Assembly (NCBI GenBank): GCA_032622095.1
Contig: CP136065.1
Coordinates: 149,983,577 to 150,047,576, forward strand
Source: Siphonodentalium dalli
Taxonomy: Eukaryota; Mollusca; Scaphopoda; Gadilida; Siphonodentaliidae
DNA length: 64,000 nucleotides
Direction: 5' to 3'
The notes beneath the pieces were generated by a model. That model made no database searches, was not told where the DNA came from, and saw nothing but the letters and a program-made list of their open reading frames with translations. Made by a program: the position numbers and the translations under genes. Below are positions 1-11,255 of this stretch, piece by piece (the stretch's first letter is position 1; each line of letters begins with the position of its first letter).

Positions 1-587
1 TTGACCTTGAATTGACCATTTTGAAGGTCAAGGTCAGGTCGGGGTAACGATTTGACGGTTAGAAGGCCTCGCAAGGGATGAATTGAGGCCGAAGTGATTT
101 CGAGTGACAAAAATGACGATGTCGGAAATAATAAGATATCTCGAACCCGGTGGTCGTAGAATTAGATTTTCATGGGAAAATGGACAGATTCCACGCTTTA
201 ATTATATTAGGCAATTATCAAAGAGACATAAACGCATTTATTAACAATTTTGCCAGCCTTTATAATAGGAAGATTCATAGATGCGAGTTCTATGCAATGG
301 AAATGCATGCATATTTCCTATGTAACGGTTTAACAGTGTCTAAACGCTCTTTATCAATGACACTGCAGATACGAACGCTCTTTAACTATAACGCGATTAA
401 CCCCCACAATTCCAAGACGGCAGCAGTGGGAATGGAGAATGAGTGCCCGGAGCTTCTCAAAAGCAATGCGACGACACTTCATGTGGGTTTTTACCCATAG
501 ATAGCATGTTTGTTCGAAATCCGTCCGGCAGTTTTCCCGGCCATAGCTAACACACAAACAGACAGAAGTCCCAAAATATATATTAGA
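1..587 (-). mobile_element. Helitron-like element, family 2-related, cut by the window edge
   Basis: On the minus strand it starts A|TCTAATATATATTTTGGGAC at 587, followed by CTGTCTGTTTGTGTG. Near the left edge are the TTGACCTTGAATTGACC units of family 2. The 3' hairpin and CTAG end lie outside the window. The weak reading frame at 150-500 is not supported as a gene. Confidence 0.6.
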
Positions 588-1041
588 TATGCCACATTAT
601 ATACTATTTGAAAGAGGAAGCTCCAAAACATTGTATTATCAGTTTATCAGATGTGATAAAATGTGAACATGTTGTTTTAGTTGAGTTACCAACGTGTTTT
701 ATGCTTGAGTTTCATCTGGTTTTATTGTGCAAAGTGTATTATTTTCAATGGAGGGGGAATAACTCTATATTTTAAAGATAGTGTTATTCCCCTTCCATTG
801 AAAATACATTTTTAGGTTGAATTCTGTTGCATTCTGGGAGCCAAAAAGGGGGTAATCTTTTATGATTTCAGCTGTTTTCTATTTCTCTATGGTCATCTTC
901 TGAGACACAGATGTTTCAAACGGTGACGAATTATAGTATTTTAATCATATTTTATGACATAGATTGTTATTAAAACCATTACATATATCAAGGCACTATA
1001 AAAAAAATAATCGGTGACTCGAAAATTAAGTGGGCCTTTAA

Positions 1042-1283
1042 CCTTTCCTTACTATAAAATTAATTCACAGATTCAGTTATAAAACCAAGCATTGGAATGG
1101 TATAATATTCATCTGGAGGAGTGATCGGGACAAATGAGCAAATAGTATGACAAAAAGATAATACAATTGCAAGAGGATTCATATTCTTTGGTGAGAATTA
1201 AATGTTCAGGTAATTTATTAAACTTATTATCTGAACATTTCCAAAGTGAACTACTCGTCAATAAGTATTTAGTATTGAAAGGG
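1042..1283 (+). mobile_element. TTAA-target element, CCCTTTCTACACTAAATGG family, diverged
   Basis: Left end ACCTTTCCTTACTATAAAAT after a TTAA; the right end (AGTATTGAAAGGGTT) has lost its TTAA. The interior shows the family features CATTGGAATGG, GGAGGAGTGATCGG-like and TTATTATCTGAACATTTCC. Confidence 0.6.
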
Positions 1284-1822
1284 TTGGTGACAATGAATAC
1301 TATCTCAGCACAGACTTCAGCACAATTAAAAAACAATTGAGCTTTAGCATGTAATGGTTTATCCCCCCTCCGAGTTATATTGAAATAGCACAATTGGCTA
1401 AGGAATAGCAATTCACAATTCAAATGGCTCCACAAAGCTAACTAGTCATATGGCAGCGGTGTGAGATAGGAATAATAATTGTGCTGAAGTGCAATTATGA
1501 ATTTCGCTTAAATGAGTGCCATTATTAATAAATGTGAATTTGGCCTCCCACCGAGATATCAGTCTGACATCATTTCTTAACACTCTGGGAGACCATTTTA
1601 TCCCAGCCAATTTCACATTCACGAAATGAACCTAATCACCTTTATAAATTAAATCTCAAAACAGACTTTTGACCAGTGATACAACAGAGCATTCCGCTCC
1701 ATTAGCGTGACTTATTTTTAATATTACAATCCTAATAACATATATAAAAACATCTTACAAAAGTGTTGACAATAAGAAATAGAATAGAATATAAAAGATG
1801 GATTCATTGGAAAGGAGATTAA

Positions 1823-2214
1823 CCCTTTACCCAACAAACCGGCCAAATCCGGCCAAATAAAGCTTCAACAGCCTAAAATATCTTCGGTCTGTCTCAATAG
1901 AACCATACAAATATGGATATCATTGGAACCGGCTCCTTGACCACATTGTGATAGTTACAGTTATGCCCTGTGCCAATGCATTCTCTTATATATGCGAGTC
2001 GACCATAGGTCGCCTCGCATATATAAGAGAATGCATTGGCCTAAAAAAAATCTTTTTTTAACACTTTTTACCATTTTTTCTTACATTCTTTAACAATTTT
2101 ATAAATTTTAATGTGTTAAGCCAATGCATTCTCTTATATATGCGAGGCGACCTATGGTCGACTCGCATATATAAGAGAATGAATTGGCACAGGGGCCTTC
2201 TGTTGGGTAAAGGG
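1823..2214 (-). mobile_element. TTAA-target element with two hairpins, CCCTTTACCCAACA family
   Basis: 392 bp between TTAA at 1819-1822 and 2215-2218, ends CCCTTTACCCAACA and TGTTGGGTAAAGGG. It holds two 69-bp hairpins with arms GCCAATGCATTCTCTTATAT..., around 1972-2040 and 2122-2189, separated by an AT-rich spacer. It is an inverted copy of the element at 13566-13956. CCC ends with TTAA targets fit piggyBac-type transposases. Confidence 0.85.
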
Positions 2215-2501
2215 TTAAACAACAAGCCCAAGGGGTTTTGTTAAGTTTATTACTCCCCTTTTGTTTTGCATCCCCTCTCCATTTTGTGGAGAGTGGGGAT
2301 CGGACGGGAAGGAATGGAAATAATATAATAATGGCAATGATGATGACGAGAGAGGCAGGAGACAGAAAGATCAAGAGAGAGGGATAAATGTGGAGAGTGA
2401 GAATGAGAGAGAGAATCCATTGAAATTATATAAGGGGCATACATCAACATGAAATGACAGCAACAAATACAATACTATGAACCATATATTCATTTACTTA
2501 C

Positions 2502-2710
2502 TGTGTTATATCAATTAATGAGAATGCCTTTGCTTTGTCCAGCAAAGCAGGCAGACTTCCGAGAGTGCCGACCAATCCCTTTAAATTTGAAAACATATCC
2601 ATCATCCCGCTCATGTCTGGCAGGGTTGATATTACGTCTATCATTGTAGCGACATCAGACAACCCAGCGCTAAGGTCATAATCATTCCCAAATTCAGAGA
2701 ATCTTGATGC
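2502..2710 (-). CDS. ABCA-type transporter, exon 6 (first extracellular loop)
   Basis: Exon of 209 nt, phase 0 in and phase 2 out, with acceptor TTCACCAAG and a consensus donor CACA|GTAAGT. The peptide has SEFGNDYDLSAGLSDVATMI, followed by a Met/Gly/Leu-rich stretch (MSGMMDMFSNLKGLVG, then a LLDKAKAFSL part). No known motif could be named; it is assigned to the transporter because the phase continues from exon 5, the strand is the same and the codons are open throughout. The gene must continue beyond the left edge: the rest of the loop, the remaining membrane segments and both ATP-binding domains are not in the window. Confidence 0.65.
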
Positions 2711-2811
2711 CTTGGTGAATAAAAACAATTGGCATTATTTGAAGATGCATTCAGGGTTCCCTCCAGTAAGATGACAACAACAATTAGCCCTTTCAAGGTG
2801 AAATATAGGTC

Positions 2812-2976
2812 ATTTGTTGAACTTATTTTCTGAACATTTCCCACCAATGAATAGGATTCCTTCTGCAGTTTCTGTTGTCAGCTCATATTTCATGAACACC
2901 CCTCCACATGAATAATAGACTATTCCAATGTATACTTTTGTGACTGAGTGGGAGAATTCATTTAGTATAGAAAGGG
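2812..2976 (-). mobile_element. Truncated TTAA element, CCCTTTCTACACTAAATGG family
   Basis: Minus-strand copy that retains the CCCTTTCTATACTAAATGAA end next to TTAA (2977-2980) and the TTATTTTCTGAACATTTCCC segment; the other end is missing. It starts about 100 bp from ABCA exon 6. Confidence 0.6.
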
Positions 2977-2995
2977 TTAAGCACCACACATGGTA

Positions 2996-3210
2996 CCGTA
3001 ATGCCCTAAATAATCGGCTCCTTAACCATAGCAGAATTATGGGTAACTTTTCAGGATTTAGTCGGTAATATGGCTTGTTGCCATTCATTGGAAAGCTCTC
3101 ACTGAGAGCTTTCCAATGAATGGCAACAAGCCATATTATTGACTAAATCCTGAAAAGGTATACCCATAATTCTGCTGTGGTTAAGGAGTTGATTACTTAG
3201 GGCATTACTG
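2996..3210. mobile_element. Palindromic TA-flanked element, CAGTAATGCCC family
   Basis: 215-bp inverted repeat flanked by TA, with ends CCGTAATGCCCTAAATAATC and the inverse of CAGTAATGCCCTAAGTAATC; the centre is GAAAGCTCTC-ACT-GAGAGCTTTC. A TA target with CAGT ends fits Tc1/mariner-pogo-type transposases (inferred). Confidence 0.82.
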
Positions 3211-5007
3211 TATATGATTACAAGCCACTTGTGACACCCATGTTGTTCATACATTTCAATGATTGGATGATTTTAGTAACTCTAAACTGACCAGTGAAAT
3301 TTGTATATATTCGTGACTTGCAGATTCCTAGACAGTTTTTAACAGTCCGAAAACTGACAAAAGATCCCCAGACATTTTTGGGAGGTTTCTTTATCTTCAA
3401 GACAATTTCTTTTGTCCATCTAAAACTTCAGATATTATTACAATAACTGAGTGAAGAAATTTATATATTTTGACAGATAGAGTTTTTGAGGTAAATCCTA
3501 AACTCAAATATTTTGTCTTAAATATAAAAGACATAGAAAGTGACAGGAGCAATGAATACATCTTTATACTCATTTCCATAAAACAGTGCAAGGGGATTTC
3601 AGGTTTATGTATATTGGCAGTCTATTGTATACGTAGTCTCATCGAATTTCTCGGAAGCATGCAGGCTTCCTCCAAATTATGTCACAATGCATTACATTCA
3701 TTTTTTCGAGTGGAAGCTTAGGTGGAATTGTGATATTGTGGATATATATATCATAGATTCACCAATGTGGAAACAGACTATAGATGGTAAGGTGATGATC
3801 ATGTGATCAAGGAAATGTTGGGTAGATGAACAAGATGGCAACAGAGGCCTCCAAATGGAAGTTCCTTCTTCCTGTATTTAATAGTTAGGTTATTTGATTT
3901 AATCTACCTAAATGTTTCAGGAATCCCTGTGGTTCGAGAAATAGAAATTATATTTCGCCATCCAACCAAATTCGAGCTTATAGATAGGGAGTGTGAGCAC
4001 GATCGGCGAATGTAAACTCCTCAGTTGTGCTTTAGCGATGGTAGTAGTCACATGTATGAGTTTTAATGTTGACCATAACATTTAGCGACTATCCCACGAA
4101 TTTGTGTCGTCTGGTTTTGTGTCTATAGATAACACATGACAAAGCACCAGCAATCACAAAAATTGGAGCCCAAAGTTGCCAAGGTATTCCATTTAGAAGA
4201 GACATCCATTATGGAATTACGAAATCCATGACGGTAATCGATCTCCGACTGCATACATTTGTATTTTGTATTGGAAATTTATGATTTAAGGTATGTCATG
4301 GTCGCTAGATGCTGAACCCAATTAATAATTAATGTTTAGATAACATATACTCAGTTTGTCAACATATTGGATAATCATGTGCACCTCCAAACAATCAAAT
4401 AAATAATATGCACTGAAGAGTGTTACATGCATAATTATTTTGAATGTGAATCTTTAACGACGATAAAAAATCACCACCCGATTCGATTGGAGATTCGATT
4501 CGATGTCGATATCAATATATAATCCCAATTCGCAGGACACGTACTACCCAAGGCACTAGTAGTTGGAAAATTAAAAAAATATATAAAAGTCTGTAAAAAC
4601 ATCACCATTAAGAACATGGAGAAATAGATCAACTTTGTTCTTATATTCATTACTGATAGTTCTCCAATAACAAAATTTTGCGGGTTGAAACCATTGTTAT
4701 ATTAACAAACTGTTACAGTGATTTGTCAACAAACATCGCTAATCGTGTAGTAAGTTCAAATATTTTAGTCTGAATATGAATAAATCTTTCAATGCCTTCA
4801 CATCTAATATGTTTACCATCAACCTTTGATTGAACTTTGGTATCTTGTTGAACTGTAACAGTAATGTTTACATAACAAAGGTTTTGACATGCAATAACTC
4901 ATCACCAAACTAAATCTAATTGTTCATGTACTTGTTGATGATAACTGTTTTACAGACTTTTATGCCATTTTGCATGAACCCACTTTAAAGGCCTTGAATC
5001 ACTTTAA

Positions 5008-5261
5008 CCCTTTCATGACAGGAGCTGTGCTGGTGCAGCTTTAAAGACCCTGTGCCAGTGCATTCTCGTATATATGTGAGTCTCCCATAGGAAGCCTCGC
5101 ATATAAGAGAATGCACTGGCTTACAACACCAAGGTAAATATTGTTACGCCAATGCATTCTCTTATTTATGTGAGGCGCCCTATGGGTGACTCGCATATAT
5201 AAGAGAATGCATTGGCACAGGGTTTTTCGTAATATATTAGGAAGCTCCAGTCATGAAAGGG
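5008..5261 (+). mobile_element. TTAA-target element with two hairpins, CCCTTTCATGAC family
   Basis: 254 bp, ends CCCTTTCATGACAGGAGCTG and CTCCAGTCATGAAAGGG, between TTAA at 5004-5007 and 5262-5265. It carries two hairpins related to those of the CCCAACA family (GCATTCTCGTATATATG and GCATATATAAGAGAATGC) although its termini differ. Confidence 0.82.
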
Positions 5262-5611
5262 TTAAAAAAAACTGAATAAACCTGGAAATAATAGCATGAC
5301 CGGCCAGGTAACACTGCACCTGACATCAGGCTGACAACCACAATCAATGATCCTGGTGAGAGGTACATTGTATATATGTAATACGTAGTGGTAATCAATA
5401 AGTTAAAATGAACAAGAATGTTAGACATGGACACTACGCACTCTCTGGTCACCAATCATCATAAATAAATTATACACTGAAGTGAAATGATCTCATTTAG
5501 TATCACATCGATTTGAAGAGTTCAGATTGCTGGATCAAACAAGCCACCACACAGACAGACCTTTTCAACTAGATGTCATTCGATGACCAGATCAATTCAA
5601 TTTAGTATTAA

Positions 5612-5866
5612 CCATTTTGTGACGGGGGCTGCGCTGGTGCAGCATTAAAGATCCTGTGCCAGTTAATTATCTTCTATATATATTCTCGCATAGGGAGCCT
5701 TGCATATATAAGAGAATACATTGGCTCACAAGGTCAAGGTAAATATTGTTAGGCCAATTCATTGTCTTATATATGCGAGGAGCCCTATGGGACGACTCGC
5801 ATATATAAAAAAATGCTTTGGGACAGGGTTTTCGCAAAATTTCAGAAAGCTCCAGTCATGAAAAGG
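5612..5866 (+). mobile_element. TTAA-target element with two hairpins, CCCTTTCATGAC family, diverged
   Basis: 255-bp copy with drifted ends (CCATTTTGTGACGGGGGCTG, AGTCATGAAAAGG) between TTAA at 5608-5611 and 5867-5870, 350 bp from the previous copy and in the same direction. Both hairpins are recognisable with several mismatches. Confidence 0.75.
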
Positions 5867-5978
5867 TTAATAGGTTTATTCTATGGATATAATAAATCAA
5901 ATTATGTCCATTATAACTGGACTCCAGTATTTGCGAATTAATCAAATTATTTTAAGGTAAAATTATGCAGGCATAAAA

Positions 5979-6427
5979 GAGGGTATCACCCCCCCTTTTC
6001 GGTACGCGGGATTCAGGGTGTTTTGAAGCCGTACGCGGGATTCATACCCCGGAATTAACTGGTATTTGGGTTCAAGCAAAACATCTTGGACGCAGGTTTT
6101 GATGGCGCAAAATAATATTTTGTGCTAGTTATCTGTATGAATGAATGGGTAGAATAGCTACTTGGGCATATTCGACCACCATGCCATCATAAAGTATCAT
6201 TAATCGCATCATAACGGCCTCATAACGCCCATAATACTCTACTCCAATATCATGTCAGGTATAATGGATCATAATGTGTCTATGCAACTTCTGCTTGTAT
6301 CTGTCTGATATTAAAACAGTCAATTTGTATGTCATTTATCGCATATTATTTCTTAACATGTATTCAGGATTCACACCCCAAAATTAACTGGTATTCAGGA
6401 TTCAGGGGGGACGGGGGTGATACCCTC
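5979..6427. mobile_element. TIR element with 6-bp ATAAAA duplication
   Basis: 449 bp with ends GAGGGTATCACCCCC and GGGGGTGATACCCTC, flanked on both sides by ATAAAA (5973-5978, 6428-6433). Inside are repeated GCGGGATTCAGG and GGAATTAACTGGTAT-like segments, inverted only in part. A 6-bp duplication does not match the common TTAA, TA or 8-bp families of this window. Non-coding. Confidence 0.7.
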
Positions 6428-7235
6428 ATAAAACTCTAGCATCTTTGTTGATAAATATATGGTTAATACAAATTATCACATTGTTTTCATGAAGGCAATA
6501 CTTTTAAAGGTCCACATGATGTTACAGTCTCATATAAAAAAAAATTCGCACCATCATTATACAGTTTTATTAATGAACTGTGTCATATAAGAGGGTCAAC
6601 AAGAGCTGGGCTGTTGCATAGATGTGGCATACTGCCTGGGGTGGGCATACCATAAAGTAGAAGTCACAGGACCATTTTCGATAACATAAATGGATCCTTT
6701 TTTAATTTGCTTTTGAATGCTCTCCTTGTATTGAATACACCCAATTCCATTGAGATCTGATGAACCAAGGTTGAGACATTCTATATGCTCCAGACACTCA
6801 GTTTAGAGAGTGGGAAATACTAAATATATGTATGGATGGAACATTTTATTATTTTCTAAATGTAGGTATCCGATGATCTTTGCCCAAGCTACAAGCCGAA
6901 GTGTTCTTTCGTACACTAATTCAAATTGCCAAGTCAAGCAAGGGTCGTAACTCTGGAAAAAATAAATGAACAGGTATCCTTTGCCCCGAGCTGTGCTATC
7001 ATCAAGCCAAAGTACAATGAAATCTTATAATCCCGAGTTACAAGCTGAAATGTTTGTAAGGACACAAAATTTTCAAGACACATGTAGTCCAGTATACCCA
7101 CCATTTCCTTCGGCCATGGGGTTATAGAAATTTATATTCCAAAAAATACTAGACACGTGTGGTCAAGCAGTGTCATAGAAATGTGTCTCATTTTCTCTGA
7201 ACATATATTCACACTATATATTCCATGCTAATATT

Positions 7236-7275
7236 CTTTTTGTATTTGGGGGTCACAATAAATATGTTCAATCAC
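7236..7275 (+). mobile_element. LINE 3'-end remnant
   Basis: TATTTGGGGGTCACAATAAA followed by TATGTTCA matches the last bases of the 26.8-32.1 kb LINE (GTGGGTCACAATAAATATGT). Nothing upstream of it is clearly LINE-derived, so only a very short tail can be supported. Confidence 0.5.
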
Positions 7276-7651
7276 AGTAAATATAGTTAAATTGATCAGA
7301 AATTATGGTAAAAATATGCATATGGCATTTTCCTTCAGTATTAAAGACAGAATTGTTTATTTTGAGAGCTTCTTCCGACACATGTTATTCACATAAAAGT
7401 ATGCTGACTGAATGTATGCATAAATCAATATCAGACGCTTCTCCTAATCAGATATAAAGCGAAGGAAAAAACACAATGCCAATCATCAATAATTACTCGA
7501 GAAATTAAATTGATTAATCAGATAAGTCTTTAACGTTTTAATGTGAGTATCAGATTCCATGGCAACATAATACAAGATGTCACCATTATTTTATAAGGAC
7601 AGATAAATATTGGAGGGCAATATAATGGACACTTAAACATGCAAGTTAATT

Positions 7652-8663
7652 TAAAGGTTTCTATATTATCTGCTTCATAGAATAAGGTCATCAGATCTGA
7701 GTACAAAGTACTCAGCAAGAATAATACTATGTTACTGATGGCAGATAAGTCTCAATGCAAAAATAGAACACTCGTCATCGAGATATTTTTTTTTACAGTT
7801 TTCATAAATAAATAAATGTTATATTATATGCATAATATCCCAGATACTCATTAATTTTATTGCATAGTCCAGCATAGTCAGTGAATAGCTTGAGTTCATG
7901 GCCAGTATCAATATAATATTTTACACAATTAAATTTATATTAAACTAGCCGATGAGCCCGATGTTGTCCGGGCTATTCAAAAACCAAATTTCAAGTCGAT
8001 AGCTCTACCCAGCCCGACGTTGTCCGGGCTATTCAAAAACCAAATTTCAAGTCGATAGCTCTACCCGTTTCCGATATCTGGTCTGCGCATGCGCGAAGCT
8101 GGCGTCGCACGGGCTCGGCGACCCGATAAAATGTTTATCCGGGGCAAGATACATTCACATACCAAATTTCAAGTCGATAGCTCCACCCGTTTCCGAGATC
8201 TCGTCTGTGCATGCGCGAAGCTGGCGTCGCACGTGCTCGGCGACCCGATAAAATTCGTATCCGGGGCAAGATACATTCACATAGCAAATTTCAAGTCGAT
8301 GGCTCCACTCGTTTCCAAGATCTCGTCTGCGCATGCGCTGCACGGGCGTCGCACGGGCTCGCCAATACGACAACGACGACCGCCTGGTCAAACTACACAC
8401 ACGTACCAAGTTTCGTTCCGATCGGTCGAGAATCGTAGATTTGTATTAATGACAGACAGACAGACAAACAAACAGACAGACAGACAGACAGACAGAGGTC
8501 TTCAAAATATATATGAGATGATAAAATTTTATATTAAGATTTTAACCAAAAAATGTTCAGAAGACATCGATCTTCGACTAAAATTAATTTTATTTCTATA
8601 TATTATCGATATTAGATCTTTGTTATTATAGGGAATTTATTGAAATTGGCGTACAGCACACCT
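7652..8663. mobile_element. Old TTAA-target element, AGGGGTACTG family, split by a Helitron-like element
   Basis: The two halves (about 7652-7944 and 8519-8663) match the family: AAGGTTTCTATATTATCTGC, a GTGAATAGCTTGAG segment, then a TATATTATCGATATTAGATC stretch and GGCGTACAGCACACCTTTAA. The middle is occupied by the element at 7945-8518. The left end is approximate. Confidence 0.65.
7945..8518 (-). mobile_element. Helitron-like non-autonomous element, family 1
   Basis: On the minus strand it begins TCTCATATATATTTTGAAG and ends in a GCCCG...CGGGC hairpin followed by TCATCGGCTAG, inserted between A and T. TC start, CTAG end, a 3' hairpin and an A|T target are Helitron hallmarks. Inside are a (GTCT)n tract and about 122-bp tandem units containing GCGCATGCGC. 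It has no Rep or helicase domain. It sits inside an older TTAA element. Confidence 0.78.
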
Positions 8664-9638
8664 TTAAGAATAGACAAAGTGATTACTAAATGGCTTTGAT
8701 TTTGTCGGCATAAATTTTCTTTGTTTGCCATCAAAAGGATTTATCATTGGAACATGAAGTCGTGGATCATATATCATATCTATGCACAATAATGGGTCTG
8801 ACAATAGCAACTTGAGTGGTCACTATTGAGAAATTAAACCCCAAGGTATCCGGGCACTGAAAACACATCATGCAATCATTACCCTAATAGCTACCAGCTT
8901 CATTTCAAATGTTGACCAGGTATTTATTTATTATTTGTGTACTCTGCACGTAGTGAATCCATTAGCCTTTATTAAGAGACCAATGAATTGAGTATTGTTT
9001 ATACAAACTATTATATAGAAGGGATCAGATGATCAGCTTATAAGTTTTGTATTCAGTGAATGAAGGATATTTTATTTTAAATGATTACATTTCATTTCGT
9101 CTCCTGTGTTTTTCCGCATACATTTTATGACATCTCGCAAACAGATGCCCAATCTTCATTTCCATCTCGTATATTGGTATTTGCTTGTTCAACTCAAGAG
9201 TCAATTATTTCGTTGGATGTTGATTTCATGGTTGATCATAACCACGAAATTAACAAATAACAGACCCCCACAAATTAAAAGGTCTTTACAGTATAGCATA
9301 CAATTTAAATTACACATATTGTTGTCTGTGGTTGTGAGAAATGATGGGGTACTGGAGTGGGGCAGAGGTAATGGGGTGGGGGCTCTGAACTCTTAATTAA
9401 CCTAGAATGTCACCTGCACTGCTGAATGTATCTGCATTAGTAAAATGACATACATAGCATTCCTTGATCTTCTGGCATGAAGTTGCGAGATCCTGCCCTC
9501 TACTAGTGTATATCAAGCGAGTGTTGTCATGGAAAAGTGTCACAGCATGGGTGACAATCGTGTACAGTGCCATAATTTGTAGATAGTTCTTCTCCGTCAG
9601 GATTCAAACTTAATAACTACAAAACTTTCAGTACTTAA

Positions 9639-9892
9639 CCCTTCCATGACGGAGCTTCCTGAAATTTTGTGAAAAACCCTGTGCCAATGCATTCTCTTTA
9701 ATATATATGTGAGTCTCCATTATGGACCATATATAAGGGAATACATTGGCCTAACATTATTTACCTTGACCGTGTAAGCCAGTGCATTCTCTTATAGATG
9801 CGAGCCTCCCTATGGGAGACTCGCATATATAAGAGAATGCACTGGCACAGGTTCTTTAATGCTGTACCAGCACAGCTCCTGTTATGAAAGGG
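9639..9892 (-). mobile_element. TTAA-target element with two hairpins, CCCTTTCATGAC family, inverted
   Basis: 254-bp copy between TTAA at 9635-9638 and 9893-9896, opposite in direction to the copies at 5 kb. The right hairpin (about 9779-9845) is almost perfect; the left one is damaged. It lies 30 bp from the donor site of ABCA exon 5. Confidence 0.78.
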
Positions 9893-9925
9893 TTAAACTC
9901 TGGTCAAACCTTATCTAATACTTAC

Positions 9926-10123
9926 AATATAGAGAAGGTGGGAGATGCTGATTTGATTGAGCACCCTGTCAGTTATTGCTGGGATATGTGAACTTTTGAT
10001 GCTGCAAAGGCCCTCGGAGACAGCAGTTATGTTGGTCCCGTCATGAAACAGCAAAACCTCTTGAAGCTTGTCATTATTACAGACTATATTCATGAAGTCG
10101 ATATATCCAGTGATCTCAAACAA
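9926..10123 (-). CDS. ABCA-type transporter, exon 5 (first extracellular loop)
   Basis: Exon of exactly 66 codons (phase 0 to phase 0) with acceptor TTTCCAG and donor ATT|GTAAGT. The peptide starts LFEITGYIDFMNIVC, continues with a GTNITAVSEGLCSI stretch (an N-I-T sequon and two Cys), and ends near DRVLNQISISHLLYI. In human ABCA1 the matching place has a CNG...VSELCGL-like pattern, so the AVSEGLC part is the best match in this exon (recalled pattern). It lies 1 kb from exon 4, with one intron containing a solo palindrome arm and CCAAGATGG modules. Confidence 0.78.
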
Positions 10124-10212
10124 CTGGAAACATAATGAAAGTGTCAATGACAACTTGGAGAGGGGATAATGTCATACATTACATTCAATGGAGTGATATA
10201 GAAATGCAGATA

Positions 10213-10319
10213 CAGTAATGCTCTAATTAATCAACTCCTTAACCACAGCAGAATTATGGGTAACATTTCAGGATTTAGTCAGAAATAAGGCTTGTTGCCA
10301 TTCATCAGAAAGCTCTCCC
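10213..10319 (+). mobile_element. Solo arm of the CAGTAATGCCC palindrome
   Basis: One arm only, from CAGTAATGCTCTAATTAATC to CATCAGAAAGCTCTCC, after a TA; no inverse arm follows. Confidence 0.75.
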
Positions 10320-10329
10320 CATAGTTTAA

Positions 10330-10990
10330 ATGTTTTAAGTATATAATACCAGAGGTCAACCCGAAGAGCCTTATGATGTTTGGGATCAATTGGATGAAAA
10401 TTATTTTTATAGTATTTATAGTCATGCAAAAAGTAAAATCCAAGGATGGCTGTCGGCAGCCATGTTTATCATTGAGAAATTTTAAAATTCAATAGCTTCC
10501 ATCTAATTGTGGTCCCATAACCATTCTTCTAAAATAAAAAAAAAGTCTCCAATAAATGTGGGCTGCATGCATGGTGTTCAAATGTGATATCCAAGATGGC
10601 AACAATGTTTTTTTCTTAATTTCGGAAAAAATTTATGGCTCCTATTCAGAGGACAACACGAAGATCCATATAAAGTTTGATAATGATTGGATAGGAATGT
10701 GGCTTGTAGGGTGTGCGGAAGGATGTAGTTATACAAAGAGCAAATCCAAGATGGCCACTGGCAACCATGCTTTTGAAAAATAATTTGGACAAATTATGGC
10801 TTCCATCTAGTGATCACCACGAAGACCCATATGAAGTTTTGTGATGATTGGATGAGATATGTGGCGCCTGTTGGGTCTGCCTAAGTATTTAGTCATGCAA
10901 AGAGTAAAATAAAAGATGGCCAGTGGCAGCCATGTTTTTTTTTTATTTAATGACACATATTTAGTGGTCACACGAAAACCCAAATGAAGT
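10330..10990 (+). repeat. CCAAGATGG repeat modules
   Basis: About four modules of 130-160 bp with GAAGAGCCTTATGATGTTTG, TCATGCAAAAAGTAAAATCC, AAGATGGCTG-CGGCAGCCATG and GCTTCCATCTA segments. No long reading frame is shared between modules, so they are treated as non-coding repeat. Confidence 0.7.
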
Positions 10991-11124
10991 TTGGTGACAA
11001 TTAGGACTGTAGCTGTAAAATTGTTTTGTAATTAATATTTAAACATAAAAAAAAAATATATTAAATTTTCATTCTAACACACATTATAGAATAAATGTAT
11101 ATGCTTATTCATTAATAGTATTAC

Positions 11125-11255
11125 CTCAATTGGATTCAAAGATGCATTCAGTATTGCTATGGCAACATCCTCATTAAACAAAGCAAATTCCGTCACCAGA
11201 ATATATTTCATTAAATCAGGATCTTTGACCATCTTCCGTATCTGCATCATATCAT
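11125..11255 (-). CDS. ABCA-type transporter, exon 4 (first extracellular loop)
   Basis: Exon of 131 nt, phase 1 in and phase 0 out, with acceptor TTTTTCAG and donor GAG|GTAATA. It encodes a segment with MMQIRKMVKDPDLMKYILV, then an ILNASLNPIE stretch. In ABCA proteins a short segment ending in NLSLP-like residues sits at this place in the first extracellular loop; the N-A-S sequon here is a possible N-glycosylation site, in keeping with an extracellular position. There is no stop in frame across the junctions with exons 3 and 5. Confidence 0.75.

Larger units (their letters stand above)
1..2501. other. Partial intron 6 of the ABCA gene
   Basis: Non-coding DNA downstream of exon 6. It holds a Helitron-like piece (1-587), a TTAA element with CCCTTT ends (1042-1283), a second such element with internal hairpins (1823-2214) and a purine-rich GAGA tract (about 2335-2415). 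The stretch 590-1040 has a pair of short inverted matches around 745-812 (AATGGAGGGGGAATAACTCT and its partner) and nothing else recognised. Confidence 0.55.
2711..9925. other. Intron 5 of the ABCA gene
   Basis: Intron of 7.2 kb between exons 5 and 6. It holds a truncated CCCTTT element, a TA-flanked palindrome, three copies of the TCATGA hairpin family, a TIR element with a 6-bp duplication (5979-6427), a LINE 3' remnant and an old TTAA element carrying a Helitron-like insertion. No coding signal was found in 3220-5000, 6430-7230 or 8670-9635; these are AT-rich and look like plain intron or decayed repeats. Confidence 0.6.
10124..11124. other. Intron 4 of the ABCA gene
   Basis: Short intron of about 1 kb. 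It contains one solo arm of the TA-flanked palindromic family (10213-10319) followed by CCAAGATGG repeat modules (10330-10990) and a poly-A tract near 11048. Confidence 0.6.

Noticed and set aside
150-500. 116-codon plus-strand reading frame
   Set aside because: Lies inside a Helitron-like element, has no recognisable motif and no splice or start context support.
5275-5370. Possible minus-strand exon between CACCAG and CAGGTTTAT
   Set aside because: The phase 0 required between exons 5 and 6 meets TGA at the third codon; it overlaps the edge of a TTAA element.
8089-8631. 180-codon reading frame rich in Arg and Thr
   Set aside because: It is a translation of the tandem units and the (ACAG)n tract of a Helitron-like element; the same effect gives frames on the other copy at 24159-24671.
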